A stretch of DNA of 7,984 nucleotides. Origin: Bacteroidales bacterium. GTDB taxonomy: Bacteria > Bacteroidota > Bacteroidia > Bacteroidales > GCA-2748055. This document shows positions 1-6,596 of the stretch, in pieces. The DNA is taken from positions 1 to 7,984 of the forward strand of contig JAOZLK010000179.1 in NCBI GenBank assembly GCA_029934875.1, written 5' to 3'. The first letter of the stretch is position 1; each line of letters starts with the position of its first letter. The notes below the pieces were generated by a model. It was not told where the DNA came from and did no database searches. It worked only from the letters and a program-made list of their open reading frames with translations. Made by a program: the position numbers and the translations under genes.

Positions 1-53
1 TCAATTACGGAAAGACCCTTCCCCTGGCCCAGGGCATCAAGTTCGACCTTTAG
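1..53 (+). CDS. 3' end of an unidentified plus-strand gene (partial)
   Basis: Frame 3 is open from the window edge to a TAG at 51-53 and encodes the last 16 residues, NYGKTLPLAQGIKFDL. The gene body lies outside the window, so no function can be assigned. The ending, with alternating hydrophobic residues and a Phe near the C-terminus, would fit the last strand of an outer-membrane beta-barrel, but 16 residues are too few to say so. It would converge on dxs across a 152-bp gap. The alternative is that this is non-coding sequence, since an open stretch this short is expected by chance. Confidence 0.45.
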   Translation, partial: NYGKTLPLAQGIKFDL

Positions 54-60
54 GCGATAG

Positions 61-98
61 CCCTCTTTCAGTAAGGCTTACTCTGTCAAGGGAATTTT
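61..98 (+). terminator. Weak candidate terminator hairpin after the upstream partial gene
   Basis: CCCT at 61-64 can pair with AGGG at 89-92. Inside it the near-perfect dyad AGTAAG-G-CTTACT (70-82) can form a short stem. The outer stem is followed by AATTTTGC, a short T tract on the plus strand. The stem is interrupted and the T tract is short, so this is a weak intrinsic terminator at best. Its position, 8 bp after the TAG at 51-53, is what makes it plausible. Confidence 0.25.
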
Positions 99-108
99 GC
101 TTTAACCA

Positions 109-179
109 TTAGCTTATGCTGGGTTCGAAGCCTTAGCGAATGCGAAGCATGCGGTTTAGCGAGAACCAGTATAAGCTAA
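109..179. repeat. Long imperfect palindrome between convergent genes (REP/MITE-like or structured RNA element)
   Basis: The outer arms at 109-126 and 163-179 pair over 17 base pairs: TTAGCTTAT with ATAAGCTAA perfectly, then one G-T wobble (118/170), CTGG with CCAG, a single bulged G at 123, and TTC with GAA. Inside, AAGCC (128-132) pairs with GGTTT (153-157) through one wobble. The tip ATGC-GAA-GCAT (140-150) contains GCGAAGC, a heptamer known for forming an exceptionally stable DNA mini-hairpin. TTAGCGA occurs directly repeated at 133-139 and 156-162, and CGAAGC at 126-131 and 143-148. No T tract follows on either strand, so it is not a standard intrinsic terminator. It has no coding potential. 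The structure is directly visible; its identity as a dispersed repeat is inference. Confidence 0.7.
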
Positions 180-205
180 AGATTGTGATGAGTAAATATC
201 CTGGG

Positions 206-2137
206 CTACATGGCCCTGGTAAGGATTTTGGAACTAACCATGCTTCTTACAGCTGCAGCGATTCCCTCTGTATCGAAACCACATTCATGATATAATTCTT
301 CCTGAGTTCCATGTTCTACAAAGCGATCGGGTATGCCCAGGCGCAGGACTTTTGCTTTGTAGTTGTTGTCGTTCATGTACTCAATCACAGCACTACCCAG
401 TCCACCAACTGTGGAGGCATCTTCCACAGTAATAACTTTATCAAAGCGGGCGAATACCTGGTCCAGTAATTTGTGGTCGAGGGGTTTCAAAAAGCGCATG
501 TCATAGTGAGCAACGCTAATGTGCTCAAGATCGAGAATAGAAATAGCCTCGCTAACCATGTTGCCGATTGGGCCCAGGGAAAGGATGGCCAGGTCGCTAC
601 CATCTTTAAGCTGCTGACCTTTGCCCGTTTCAAGTTCGATGAAAGGCTGTTTCCAGTCCACCATAACCCCACGACCTCTGGGATAGCGAATCACAACAGG
701 TCCTGACTTGCCAAGTTGGGCAGTGTACATCATATTCCTTAGCTCCACTTCGTTGAGCGGGGAAGCAATTGTCATCCCCGGAATACAGCGGAAGAAGGCC
801 AGGTCGTAGGCTCCATGGTGAGTAGCGCCGTCGGATCCCACCAGTCCGGCCCGGTCAAGACAAAATACCACAGGAAGCTTCTGTATGGCTACATCGTGGA
901 TCACCTGGTCGTAGGCCCTCTGCATGAATGAGGAGTAGATATTGCAGAAGGGCACCATACCCGTGGAGGCCAAACCCGCAGAGAAAGTAACTGCGTGTTG
1001 TTCGGCGATACCCACATCATAGGTGCGGTCTGGCAACTCATCCATCATAATCTTAAGCGATGAACCGGTAGGCATAGCAGGAGTTATCCCAACGATTTTT
1101 TTATTGTTTTGGGCGAGCTCCAGGATAGTCTCACCAAAGACATCCTGGTAAAGCGGGGGCTGTGGTTTATCGTACGATTTTCTGATGATCTCGCCGGTAT
1201 GCATGTTGAATTTTCCTGGCGAGTGATAAGCAGTCTGATCCGCTTCGGCCCTGGCAAATCCCTTTCCTTTCTGGGTAATTACGTGTAAGAGCTTCGGACC
1301 GGGAATTTTTTTCATATCCCACAGCACATCTGTAAGGTGCAGAACATCATGACCGTCCACAGGCCCGAAATAGCGGAAATTCAGGGATTCAAACAGGTTA
1401 CTCTGTTTCAGAAGAATTGATTTTATTGCGTTTTCAATCTTCTGGGCGTAGTTCCGGGCATTGGGAGCAATCTTGTTCATGAAACCCAGCAGGTTCCAGA
1501 CTTCATCCTTGACCTGGTTGTATCGCCTGGATGTGGCGATATCCAGCAGGTAGTCCTTCATAGCCCCCACACTTGGATCAATGGATATGTTGTTGTCATT
1601 CAGGATGACCAGCAAATTTTTCCCGGAGTTTCCGGCATTGTTGAGGGCCTCGTATGCCATTCCGCCAGAGAGCGATCCATCGCCGATGACCGCCACTACC
1701 TGCCTGTCATCTTCCTTGTTATATTCATTCCCGGCCGCCATTCCCAGGGCGGCTGAAATAGAGGTGGAGGAATGGCCCACACCAAAAGCGTCGTATTCAC
1801 TTTCCGAGGGCTTTGGAAAACCGCTGATTCCTCCAAATTTCCTGTTGGTATGAAATACGTCCCGGCGTCCTGTGAGGATTTTATGACCGTAAGCCTGGTG
1901 ACCCACATCCCAGACAATCTGGTCATGCGGAGCATTGAATATGTGGTGCAGAGCCACGGTAAGTTCTACAACGCCAAGGCTGGCGCCGAAGTGGCCTGGA
2001 TTAGATGAAACAATCTCTATAATGAACTGTCTCAGCTCATTACTAAGCTGGATCAATTCCTCCGGCCCCAGATTTGTCATGTCGGCCGGACCGTTAATGG
2101 TTTCCAGAAGCTTATATTCTCCCAGGGTCTCCTTCAT
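206..2137 (-). CDS. dxs: 1-deoxy-D-xylulose-5-phosphate synthase
   Basis: This cytosolic thiamine-diphosphate enzyme condenses pyruvate and glyceraldehyde 3-phosphate, with loss of CO2, to DXP, the first step of the MEP isoprenoid pathway and also a precursor for thiamine and pyridoxal. At 643 residues it is full length. The N-terminal TPP domain has GHF (48-50, catalytic-type His49), GHS (121-123) and the TPP/Mg motif GDG (152-154) to NDNN (180-183). YFGPVDGHD lies at 256-264. The transketolase pyrimidine-binding domain carries GIAEQHAV (376-383), with Glu379 as the expected catalytic Glu, and DRAGLVGSDGATHHG (428-442). A transketolase C-terminal domain follows. I chose the ATG at 2135-2137. 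The frame stays open to a TTG at 2156-2158, but that codon overlaps the -7 promoter box and adds seven residues not expected for the family. A 6-bp hairpin with one mismatch (200-219) overlaps the stop codon. It is monocistronic as seen here, and divergent from the OmpA-like lipoprotein gene. Confidence 0.97.
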   Translation of the reverse strand: MKETLGEYKLLETINGPADMTNLGPEELIQLSNELRQFIIEIVSSNPGHFGASLGVVELTVALHHIFNAPHDQIVWDVGHQAYGHKILTGRRDVFHTNRKFGGISGFPKPSESEYDAFGVGHSSTSISAALGMAAGNEYNKEDDRQVVAVIGDGSLSGGMAYEALNNAGNSGKNLLVILNDNNISIDPSVGAMKDYLLDIATSRRYNQVKDEVWNLLGFMNKIAPNARNYAQKIENAIKSILLKQSNLFESLNFRYFGPVDGHDVLHLTDVLWDMKKIPGPKLLHVITQKGKGFARAEADQTAYHSPGKFNMHTGEIIRKSYDKPQPPLYQDVFGETILELAQNNKKIVGITPAMPTGSSLKIMMDELPDRTYDVGIAEQHAVTFSAGLASTGMVPFCNIYSSFMQRAYDQVIHDVAIQKLPVVFCLDRAGLVGSDGATHHGAYDLAFFRCIPGMTIASPLNEVELRNMMYTAQLGKSGPVVIRYPRGRGVMVDWKQPFIELETGKGQQLKDGSDLAILSLGPIGNMVSEAISILDLEHISVAHYDMRFLKPLDHKLLDQVFARFDKVITVEDASTVGGLGSAVIEYMNDNNYKAKVLRLGIPDRFVEHGTQEELYHECGFDTEGIAAAVRSMVSSKILTRAM

Positions 2138-2155
2138 CAATTTCAATTTCTGCTG

Positions 2156-2163
2156 CAAAGGTA
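2156..2163 (-). promoter_or_regulatory. Bacteroidota-type -7 box for dxs
   Basis: The minus strand reads TACCTTTG, an exact match to the Bacteroidota -7 consensus TAnnTTTG. Transcription would begin near 2148-2151, leaving a leader of about 10-15 nt before the ATG at 2137 and excluding the in-frame TTG at 2158 as a start. No convincing TTTG -33 element is seen at the usual distance, which lowers confidence. Confidence 0.5.
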
Positions 2164-2235
2164 AGAAAAATCGCTTTGTTAATATCTTAAAAGATGGTGG
2201 TGAAAAATCACAATATATTAAGGGCCTATTTTATG

Positions 2236-2243
2236 TAATTTGG
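2236..2243 (+). promoter_or_regulatory. Weak -7 box candidate for the OmpA-like lipoprotein gene
   Basis: TAATTTGG matches TAnnTTTG at every fixed position except the seventh, and lies 40 bp before the start codon. No -33 element is evident. The short inverted repeat GAACG/CGTTC follows immediately (2243-2259) and could affect the leader, but it is only 5 bp. This is the best candidate in the 146-bp divergent gap with dxs, not a secure call. Confidence 0.22.
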
Positions 2244-2283
2244 AACGATTGAACCGTTCTCTAAAGAGTATTCACTGGTTTTA

Positions 2284-3291
2284 ATGAGAATTACGATGAA
2301 AAAAATTCTATATATTTTACTGGGAGCCCTGATGTTGGGGGCCTGTGTGCCTACCAAGGAGTTTAGCCTCTTGTCCGAAAAGACGAATAGCCTCCAGGGT
2401 GAACGCGATGAGTTAATGAAGGAAAATGAGTATCTCACAGTGGAGAACCGTGAGATGAATGGCAGGATAGAGAAGGTTGAAAGTCAGCAGGCACGGCTGG
2501 TCCAGGACAGCATCAGGATCTATAGAAAAATTGATGAACTGGAAAAGGAGATGACGGCTCTTGAAAGAAAATATATTGACCTGGAGTCGGCACATGAAGC
2601 CTTATTGAGGGGAAATGAGCGGGAGACAAGAAGGTTGCTGAATGAATTACAAACCACCCAGGAGGACCTGACTACCAAGGCGCGATTGCTAAAGGAACTT
2701 GAATTAAGTGTCAACCAGCAAAAGCAGGATGTGAATCGCTTAAATGCTGAGCTGGAAGCAAGGAATGCCAGGTTGATGGAGATGGAGGCGATGCTTTATG
2801 AAAAGGACAGGGTTCTGGATGACCTGAGAACAAAAGTTGCAGATGCCCTGATGGGCTTTGAGGGTCAGGGCCTGACTGTTACCCGAAAGGATGGAAAGGT
2901 TTATGTGTCCCTTGATGAAAAACTATTATTCAAATCGGGGAGCACTTCTGTGGATCCAAACGGTGTGAAGGCCCTGCGGCAGCTGGCAGTGGTTCTGGGG
3001 AACAATCCCGACATTAACATCATGATTGAGGGTCATACCGACGATGTTCCCTTTCGTAAGGGCTCATCGATTAAAGACAATTGGGATTTAAGTGTGATGC
3101 GGGCGACCTCCATTGTAAGGATTATGATGGCTAACCCCAACATAAAACCCACAAATATCACTGTAGCTGGTCGGGGAGAATATCTGCCTGTTGATTCGGC
3201 CGACACACCTGAGGCAAGGAGAAAAAACAGGCGAACAGAAATCATTCTGTCTCCAGATTTCGCAGAGATCTTCAGGATTCTGGATATGTAG
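2284..3291 (+). CDS. Coiled-coil lipoprotein with C-terminal OmpA-like peptidoglycan-binding domain
   Basis: The 335-residue product starts with a lipoprotein signal peptide: basic MKK at residues 5-7, a hydrophobic stretch, and the lipobox LGAC with the lipidated Cys at 21. Residues about 26-188 are almost continuously charged and helical, with Leu/Ile heptad-like spacing, indicating a long coiled coil. Residues about 196-325 form an OmpA/MotB-type domain, with LFKSGS (215-220), GHTDD (250-254), NWDLSVMRA (266-274; Arg273 aligns with the conserved diaminopimelate-binding Arg) and the closing RRKNRRTEI (312-320). The expected role is an outer-membrane lipoprotein that holds peptidoglycan non-covalently; its specific partner is unknown. 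An alternative ATG at 2296 (residue 5) gives an equally good signal peptide. It is divergent from dxs and ends 21 bp from the convergent frr. No terminator is visible in that gap. Family assignment is firm; physiological role is inference. Confidence 0.93.
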   Translation: MRITMKKILYILLGALMLGACVPTKEFSLLSEKTNSLQGERDELMKENEYLTVENREMNGRIEKVESQQARLVQDSIRIYRKIDELEKEMTALERKYIDLESAHEALLRGNERETRRLLNELQTTQEDLTTKARLLKELELSVNQQKQDVNRLNAELEARNARLMEMEAMLYEKDRVLDDLRTKVADALMGFEGQGLTVTRKDGKVYVSLDEKLLFKSGSTSVDPNGVKALRQLAVVLGNNPDINIMIEGHTDDVPFRKGSSIKDNWDLSVMRATSIVRIMMANPNIKPTNITVAGRGEYLPVDSADTPEARRKNRRTEIILSPDFAEIFRILDM

Positions 3292-3312
3292 GGGGTTGAG
3301 TCGAGAAAAGGA

Positions 3313-3876
3313 TCAGATGGTCATAATCTCTGATTCTTTGGCTTCCACAATTTTCTCCACCTTTTCGGTGAATTCATCTGTGAGTTTCTGAATCTGATCC
3401 TCGGCAGTTTTAGTTTCATCTTCGCTCAGCCCGTCTTTCTGCATCTGCTTATATTCATCATTTGCATCTCTGCGGCTGTTCCGAAGACTTACCCTGGCAT
3501 GCTCCCCTTCATTTTTCACCTGTTTGAACAGATCTTTTCTGCGTTCCTCGGTTAGCGGAGGAATCGAAAGTCGAATCGCATCGCCATTGTTTGAGGGAGT
3601 TATTCCCACATTTGAGTTCATGAGCGCTTTTTCAATGGGATCGATCATTGTTTTCTCCCAGGGCTGTACTAAAATGGTTTTTGCATCGGGCGTACTGATA
3701 TTTGAGACCTGGTTGAGGGGTGTTTCTGTACCATAATAATCAACCATTACCCCATCAAGAATATGCACATTTGCCTTTCCCGCCCTGATCCTAACCAATT
3801 CATTGTCAAGGTGTTCGAGAGAATTTCCCATTCGCTCCTTTGTCATTTCGAAAACTAGTTGAACTTCTTCATTCAT
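3313..3876 (-). CDS. frr: Ribosome recycling factor
   Basis: RRF works with EF-G in the cytosol to split post-termination ribosomes and free mRNA and tRNA. At 187 residues the length is typical. The family features are RAGKAN (31-36), YYGTETPLNQVSNI (47-60) in the small beta domain, QPWEK (71-75), and the basic helix segment RVSLRNSRRDAND (118-130) of the three-helix bundle. The C-terminal helix contains QKLTDEF (163-169). The start ATG at 3874-3876 is preceded by GGAG at a short distance, one of the few Shine-Dalgarno-like sites in the window. It lies 35 bp downstream of pyrH with no terminator between, so the two are probably cotranscribed, as in many bacteria. Its end converges closely on the OmpA-like lipoprotein gene. 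Confidence 0.98.
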   Translation of the reverse strand: MNEEVQLVFEMTKERMGNSLEHLDNELVRIRAGKANVHILDGVMVDYYGTETPLNQVSNISTPDAKTILVQPWEKTMIDPIEKALMNSNVGITPSNNGDAIRLSIPPLTEERRKDLFKQVKNEGEHARVSLRNSRRDANDEYKQMQKDGLSEDETKTAEDQIQKLTDEFTEKVEKIVEAKESEIMTI

Positions 3877-3911
3877 GGTCTCCAGTATTGAGTTATGCGC
3901 GCCTAATTTAT

Positions 3912-4619
3912 TTAATTTTTAATTAAAGTGCCAATTTTTTCTCCTGAAACGAGTTTTTTCAGATTTCCTTTCTCATTCATATTAAAGACAATAATGGGCA
4001 ACTCGTTCTCCTTGCACATGGTAAAAGCGGTAAGATCGAGGATCCTTAATTCTTTGTTGAGGGCTTCTTTGAAGCTGATTTCATCATACTTCTCAGCTTC
4101 GGGATCTTTTTCCGGATCAGCTGTATATACACCATCAACCCGTGTGCCCTTCAGCATTACATCGGCCTCCATCTCAACTGCCCGCAAAGTTGAAGCTGTA
4201 TCGGTTGTAAAGTACGGATTTCCGGTGCCCCCCGAGAAGATGACTATTTCGTTGTTCTCCAATGCCTCTATTACCTTCGGTTTGTAATAGAATTCAGCCA
4301 CCGGTTCCATCCGGATGGCAGTGAAAAGCCTTGCTTTTTTACCCTTGGATTCAAAGGCCGATTGAAGGGCAAGTCCGTTAATCACCGTGGCAAGCATGCC
4401 CATGTAGTCACCCTTTACCCTGTCGAAACCCGCTTCAACCCCGGATATTCCCCTAAAAATATTTCCTCCACCTATGACGATCCCCACCTGGGTCCCAATG
4501 GAGGATACTTCGATTATTTCATCGATATAGTTCTCCAGTCGTTCAGGATCAATTCCGTGCGACCGACCTGCCATCAGCGCTTCCCCGCTAAGTTTGAGTA
4601 GTATTCTTTTGTATGCCAT
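3912..4619 (-). CDS. pyrH: UMP kinase
   Basis: The enzyme phosphorylates UMP to UDP with ATP, feeding UTP and CTP synthesis. It belongs to the amino-acid-kinase fold and is a cytosolic hexamer in characterised bacteria. At 235 residues it is full length. Diagnostic segments are LLKLSGEAL (7-15), the glycine-rich GGGNIFRG (50-57), DYMGMLATVINGLAL (71-85), the UMP-site segment GGTGNPYFTTDTA (130-142), VDGVYTADP (161-169) and DLTAFTMC (195-202). The start ATG at 4617-4619 gives the family N-terminus AYKRILLKLSGEAL. It follows tsf in the conserved rpsB-tsf-pyrH-frr order, but an intrinsic terminator sits in the 153-bp gap, so it probably has its own promoter. frr follows after 35 bp. Confidence 0.98.
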   Translation of the reverse strand: MAYKRILLKLSGEALMAGRSHGIDPERLENYIDEIIEVSSIGTQVGIVIGGGNIFRGISGVEAGFDRVKGDYMGMLATVINGLALQSAFESKGKKARLFTAIRMEPVAEFYYKPKVIEALENNEIVIFSGGTGNPYFTTDTASTLRAVEMEADVMLKGTRVDGVYTADPEKDPEAEKYDEISFKEALNKELRILDLTAFTMCKENELPIIVFNMNEKGNLKKLVSGEKIGTLIKN

Positions 4620-4637
4620 GGGCTTGGTTTTTTTATT

Positions 4638-4645
4638 TAAAAGTA
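4638..4645 (-). promoter_or_regulatory. Candidate -7 box for the pyrH-frr unit
   Basis: The minus strand reads TACTTTTA, matching TAnnTTTG except for the last base, 18 bp before the pyrH ATG. No -33 TTTG is seen at 19-21 bp. A separate promoter is expected because a strong terminator ends the tsf transcript upstream. A TATAAT-like string also occurs nearby (4647-4652), but the housekeeping sigma factor of this phylum does not use that element in the usual way. Confidence 0.27.
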
Positions 4646-4720
4646 GGAATTATATCCTTCCTATCCTCAGGCTTATTCGTTGAAGTTAAGGATGAGTCTC
4701 TATAGCCCGCAAGAAGGCAT

Positions 4721-4753
4721 AAAAAAACCGCCCTGTGCTGACAGGACGGTTTT
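4721..4753 (-). terminator. Intrinsic terminator after tsf
   Basis: On the minus strand AACCGTCCTGT (4751-4741), loop CAGC, and ACAGGGCGGTT (4736-4726) form an 11-position stem with one A-C mismatch. It can be extended by two A-T pairs and runs into a tract of seven T (4727-4721). It lies 20 bp after the tsf stop and is a textbook terminator for the rplM-rpsI-rpsB-tsf transcript. On the plus strand the stem is followed by TTTTATAT, but no plus-strand gene needs ending here. Confidence 0.92.
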
Positions 4754-4772
4754 ATATATCTAAATTTTCAAT

Positions 4773-5594
4773 TTATTTTACAGCAAATCTAACGAAGGAT
4801 GTTACCGTCAGGTCCTTATCAGAGCTCTGAATGTATTCACGTACAGTCTTCTTCGAGTCCTTTGTGAACTCCTGGTTCAGCAAGGTGGCTTCCTTGAGAA
4901 ATTTCTTAACCATTCCTTCTGCAATACGGTCCACAATGTTTTCGGGTTTACCTTCCTGAAGTGCTTTCTCGCGACCAATCCTTTTCTCCCGTTCAATGGT
5001 TTCTTCAGGAACATTGGATTCATCAACAGCTACGGGTGCCATAGCGGCAACCTGCATTGCTACATCCTTGGCTACCTGCTCACTCACCTCTGTCTTATTG
5101 AATCCAACCAGTGTGGCAAGGTTATTACCGGGGTGGTTATAGGCCTGTACTTTCTCAGCAGTAATTGAACCATAAAATCCTAATTCCAGTTTCTCACCAA
5201 TCATTCCGGTTTGGTCAACAATGCTTTCTGCAACAGTTTTTCCGTCCAATGAACTTGCAAGCAGTGCTTCCAGATCAGCTGGTTTTTCAGCAATGGCAAG
5301 GTCAAGAATTGAGGCAGCAAATTTTTCAAAATTCTCATTCTTAGCAACGAAATCAGTTTCGCAGTTCAGGGAGACAAGGGCACCGAAGTTACCTTCAACC
5401 TTTGCCTGTACACTACCTTCACTGGCTTCGCGATCGGCACGCTTGTTCGCAACTGCCTGACCCTTTTTGCGAATTACCTCAATAGCTTTATCAAAATCAC
5501 CTTCTGTTTCCTTCAACGCGGCTTTACAGTCCATCATTCCAGCGCCTGTGACCTTCCTCAGTTTTGCAACATCTGCAGCTTTTATATCAGCCAT
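4773..5594 (-). CDS. tsf: Translation elongation factor Ts
   Basis: EF-Ts is the cytosolic nucleotide exchange factor that releases GDP from EF-Tu. At 273 residues it fits the bacterial family. The N-terminal UBA-like domain is VAKLRKVTGAGMMDCKAALK (9-28). The core carries NCETDFVAKN (77-86), whose TDF residues insert against the EF-Tu nucleotide site. Repeated core subdomains follow, with AMQVAAMAPVAV in the second half and a C-terminal helical end. The start ATG at 5592-5594 gives the usual MADIKAADVAKLR beginning. It follows rpsB by 43 bp, the standard pairing, and the strong terminator at 4721-4753 closes the unit. The start has an A-rich upstream region and no clear Shine-Dalgarno site. 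Confidence 0.98.
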   Translation of the reverse strand: MADIKAADVAKLRKVTGAGMMDCKAALKETEGDFDKAIEVIRKKGQAVANKRADREASEGSVQAKVEGNFGALVSLNCETDFVAKNENFEKFAASILDLAIAEKPADLEALLASSLDGKTVAESIVDQTGMIGEKLELGFYGSITAEKVQAYNHPGNNLATLVGFNKTEVSEQVAKDVAMQVAAMAPVAVDESNVPEETIEREKRIGREKALQEGKPENIVDRIAEGMVKKFLKEATLLNQEFTKDSKKTVREYIQSSDKDLTVTSFVRFAVK

Positions 5595-5637
5595 ATCTTA
5601 ATATCTCTTTAATGCGTTTTTAATCGGATTGAACCTC

Positions 5638-6570
5638 TTACTTTTTGTCTTTGGGCTCTTCTTTTGCCTGTTCTTCGGCTTTCTTTGCCTCCGGCTTCAG
5701 TTCCTCCGGTTGCGCCTCAGTTCCTTTGGTTGCGGCTTTCACCTCAACTTTGGATTCTTTTACCCGCTCTCTTTTGCCTTTAGAGTCTTTTGTCTCTTTT
5801 GTCTCTTTTGCCTCTTTTGCTTCTTTTGCTTCTTTTGCCTGCTTATTGTCCTTGGCAATTTTTTCATCCTTCTCCTTTTCCATCTTCCTCTCACTGAGTC
5901 CTTCAGCGACAGCTTCGGTAACAAAATTGATAATCAGGGAAATAGACTTGGAGGCATCATCGTTGGCCGGGATGGCATAATCGATATCCCTGGGATCGGA
6001 ATTGGTATCAACCATTGCAAATACAGGAATGTTCAGCCTGTTTGCTTCACGAACTGCAATGTACTCCTTATGAACATCTACAATAAACATGGCAGCAGGA
6101 AGCCTGGTCAGATCGGAAATAGAACCGAGGTTCCTCTCAAGCTTGGCGCGCTGACGAGCAATTTGAAGTCTCTCTCGCTTGGAAAGATTTTCAAAGGTTC
6201 CGTCAACACTCATTTTATCAATGGTAGACATCTTCTTTACTGCTTTCCTGATGGTGGGGAAGTTGGTAAGCATCCCGCCGGGCCAACGCTCTGTCACGTA
6301 AGGCATATTTACAGCCTTTACTTTTTCGGAAACGATGTCTTTAGCTTGCTTTTTTGTTGCTACGAAAAGAATCTTTCTTCCACTCTTGGCAATCTGCTTC
6401 ATTGCAGCAGCAGCCTCTACGAGTTTGGCCTCTGTCTTATTGAGGTCAATAATGTGGATTCCGTTCTTCTCCATAAAGATATAAGGAGACATTGCAGGAT
6501 TCCATTTTCTTTTCAGGTGACCGAAATGTACACCTGCATCCAATAATTCTTTAAAACTTGTTTGTGGCAT
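5638..6570 (-). CDS. rpsB: 30S ribosomal protein uS2 with long charged C-terminal extension
   Basis: S2 binds late to the 30S subunit at the head-body junction, near S1 in bacteria that have it. The core, about residues 1-228, is complete: GVHFGHLKRKWNPAM (13-27), KILFVATKKQA (66-76), RWPGGMLTNF (95-104), MVDTNSDP (176-183) and IPANDDA (190-196). Residues about 229-310 form an added tail almost entirely of Lys, Glu and Ala, predicted to be helical or disordered. It contains KEA three times and KET twice (236-250). The core alone matches the usual size, so the tail accounts for the 310-residue length. The start is the ATG at 6568-6570, with an A-rich leader and no Shine-Dalgarno site. It follows rpsI by 86 bp and precedes tsf by 43 bp. 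The reading frame through the tail is intact, so I see no sign of a frameshift. Confidence 0.97.
   Translation of the reverse strand: MPQTSFKELLDAGVHFGHLKRKWNPAMSPYIFMEKNGIHIIDLNKTEAKLVEAAAAMKQIAKSGRKILFVATKKQAKDIVSEKVKAVNMPYVTERWPGGMLTNFPTIRKAVKKMSTIDKMSVDGTFENLSKRERLQIARQRAKLERNLGSISDLTRLPAAMFIVDVHKEYIAVREANRLNIPVFAMVDTNSDPRDIDYAIPANDDASKSISLIINFVTEAVAEGLSERKMEKEKDEKIAKDNKQAKEAKEAKEAKETKETKDSKGKRERVKESKVEVKAATKGTEAQPEELKPEAKKAEEQAKEEPKDKK
5786..5839. repeat. 9-bp tandem repeat inside the rpsB tail
   Basis: Six consecutive 9-bp units, TCTTTTGYY on the plus strand, run from 5786 to 5839: TC, TC, CC, CT, CT and CC in the last two positions. Each unit adds one Lys-Glu-Ala or Lys-Glu-Thr triplet to S2 on the minus strand. 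Copy-number changes would alter tail length without changing frame. Confidence 0.9.
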
Positions 6571-6596
6571 TGTTTAAATGTTTGCTGGTCAATCAA

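Noticed and set aside
109..179. Rho-independent terminator for dxs or the upstream gene
   Set aside because: The stem is long enough, but neither flank has a T tract on the relevant strand, and the stem is A/T rich at its base.
103..184. Integron attC site
   Set aside because: The palindrome is attC-like in size, but the required paired core sites (RYYYAAC and GTTRRRY) are not present at its ends, and no gene cassette or integrase is seen.
1935..2252. Plus-strand 105-codon open frame overlapping the dxs start
   Set aside because: Almost entirely antisense to dxs and extending into its promoter region, with no recognisable family.
2243..2259. Operator-like inverted repeat GAACG/CGTTC before the lipoprotein gene
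   Set aside because: Only five paired bases with a 7-base spacer and no second copy nearby, so it is compatible with chance.
4647..4652. Sigma70-type -10 box (TATAAT) upstream of pyrH
   Set aside because: No TTGACA-like element lies about 17 bp upstream, and Bacteroidota primary sigma factors recognise TAnnTTTG/TTTG instead.
5786..5839. CRISPR array or phase-variable repeat
   Set aside because: The units are 9 bp and contiguous with no spacers, and multiples of three bases cannot switch the reading frame.
5629..6546. Long plus-strand open frames opposite rpsB (305 and 111 codons)
   Set aside because: They are antisense shadows of rpsB. The Phe/Leu/Cys-rich and Ser/Phe-rich products come from the Lys/Glu-rich S2 tail read on the other strand.
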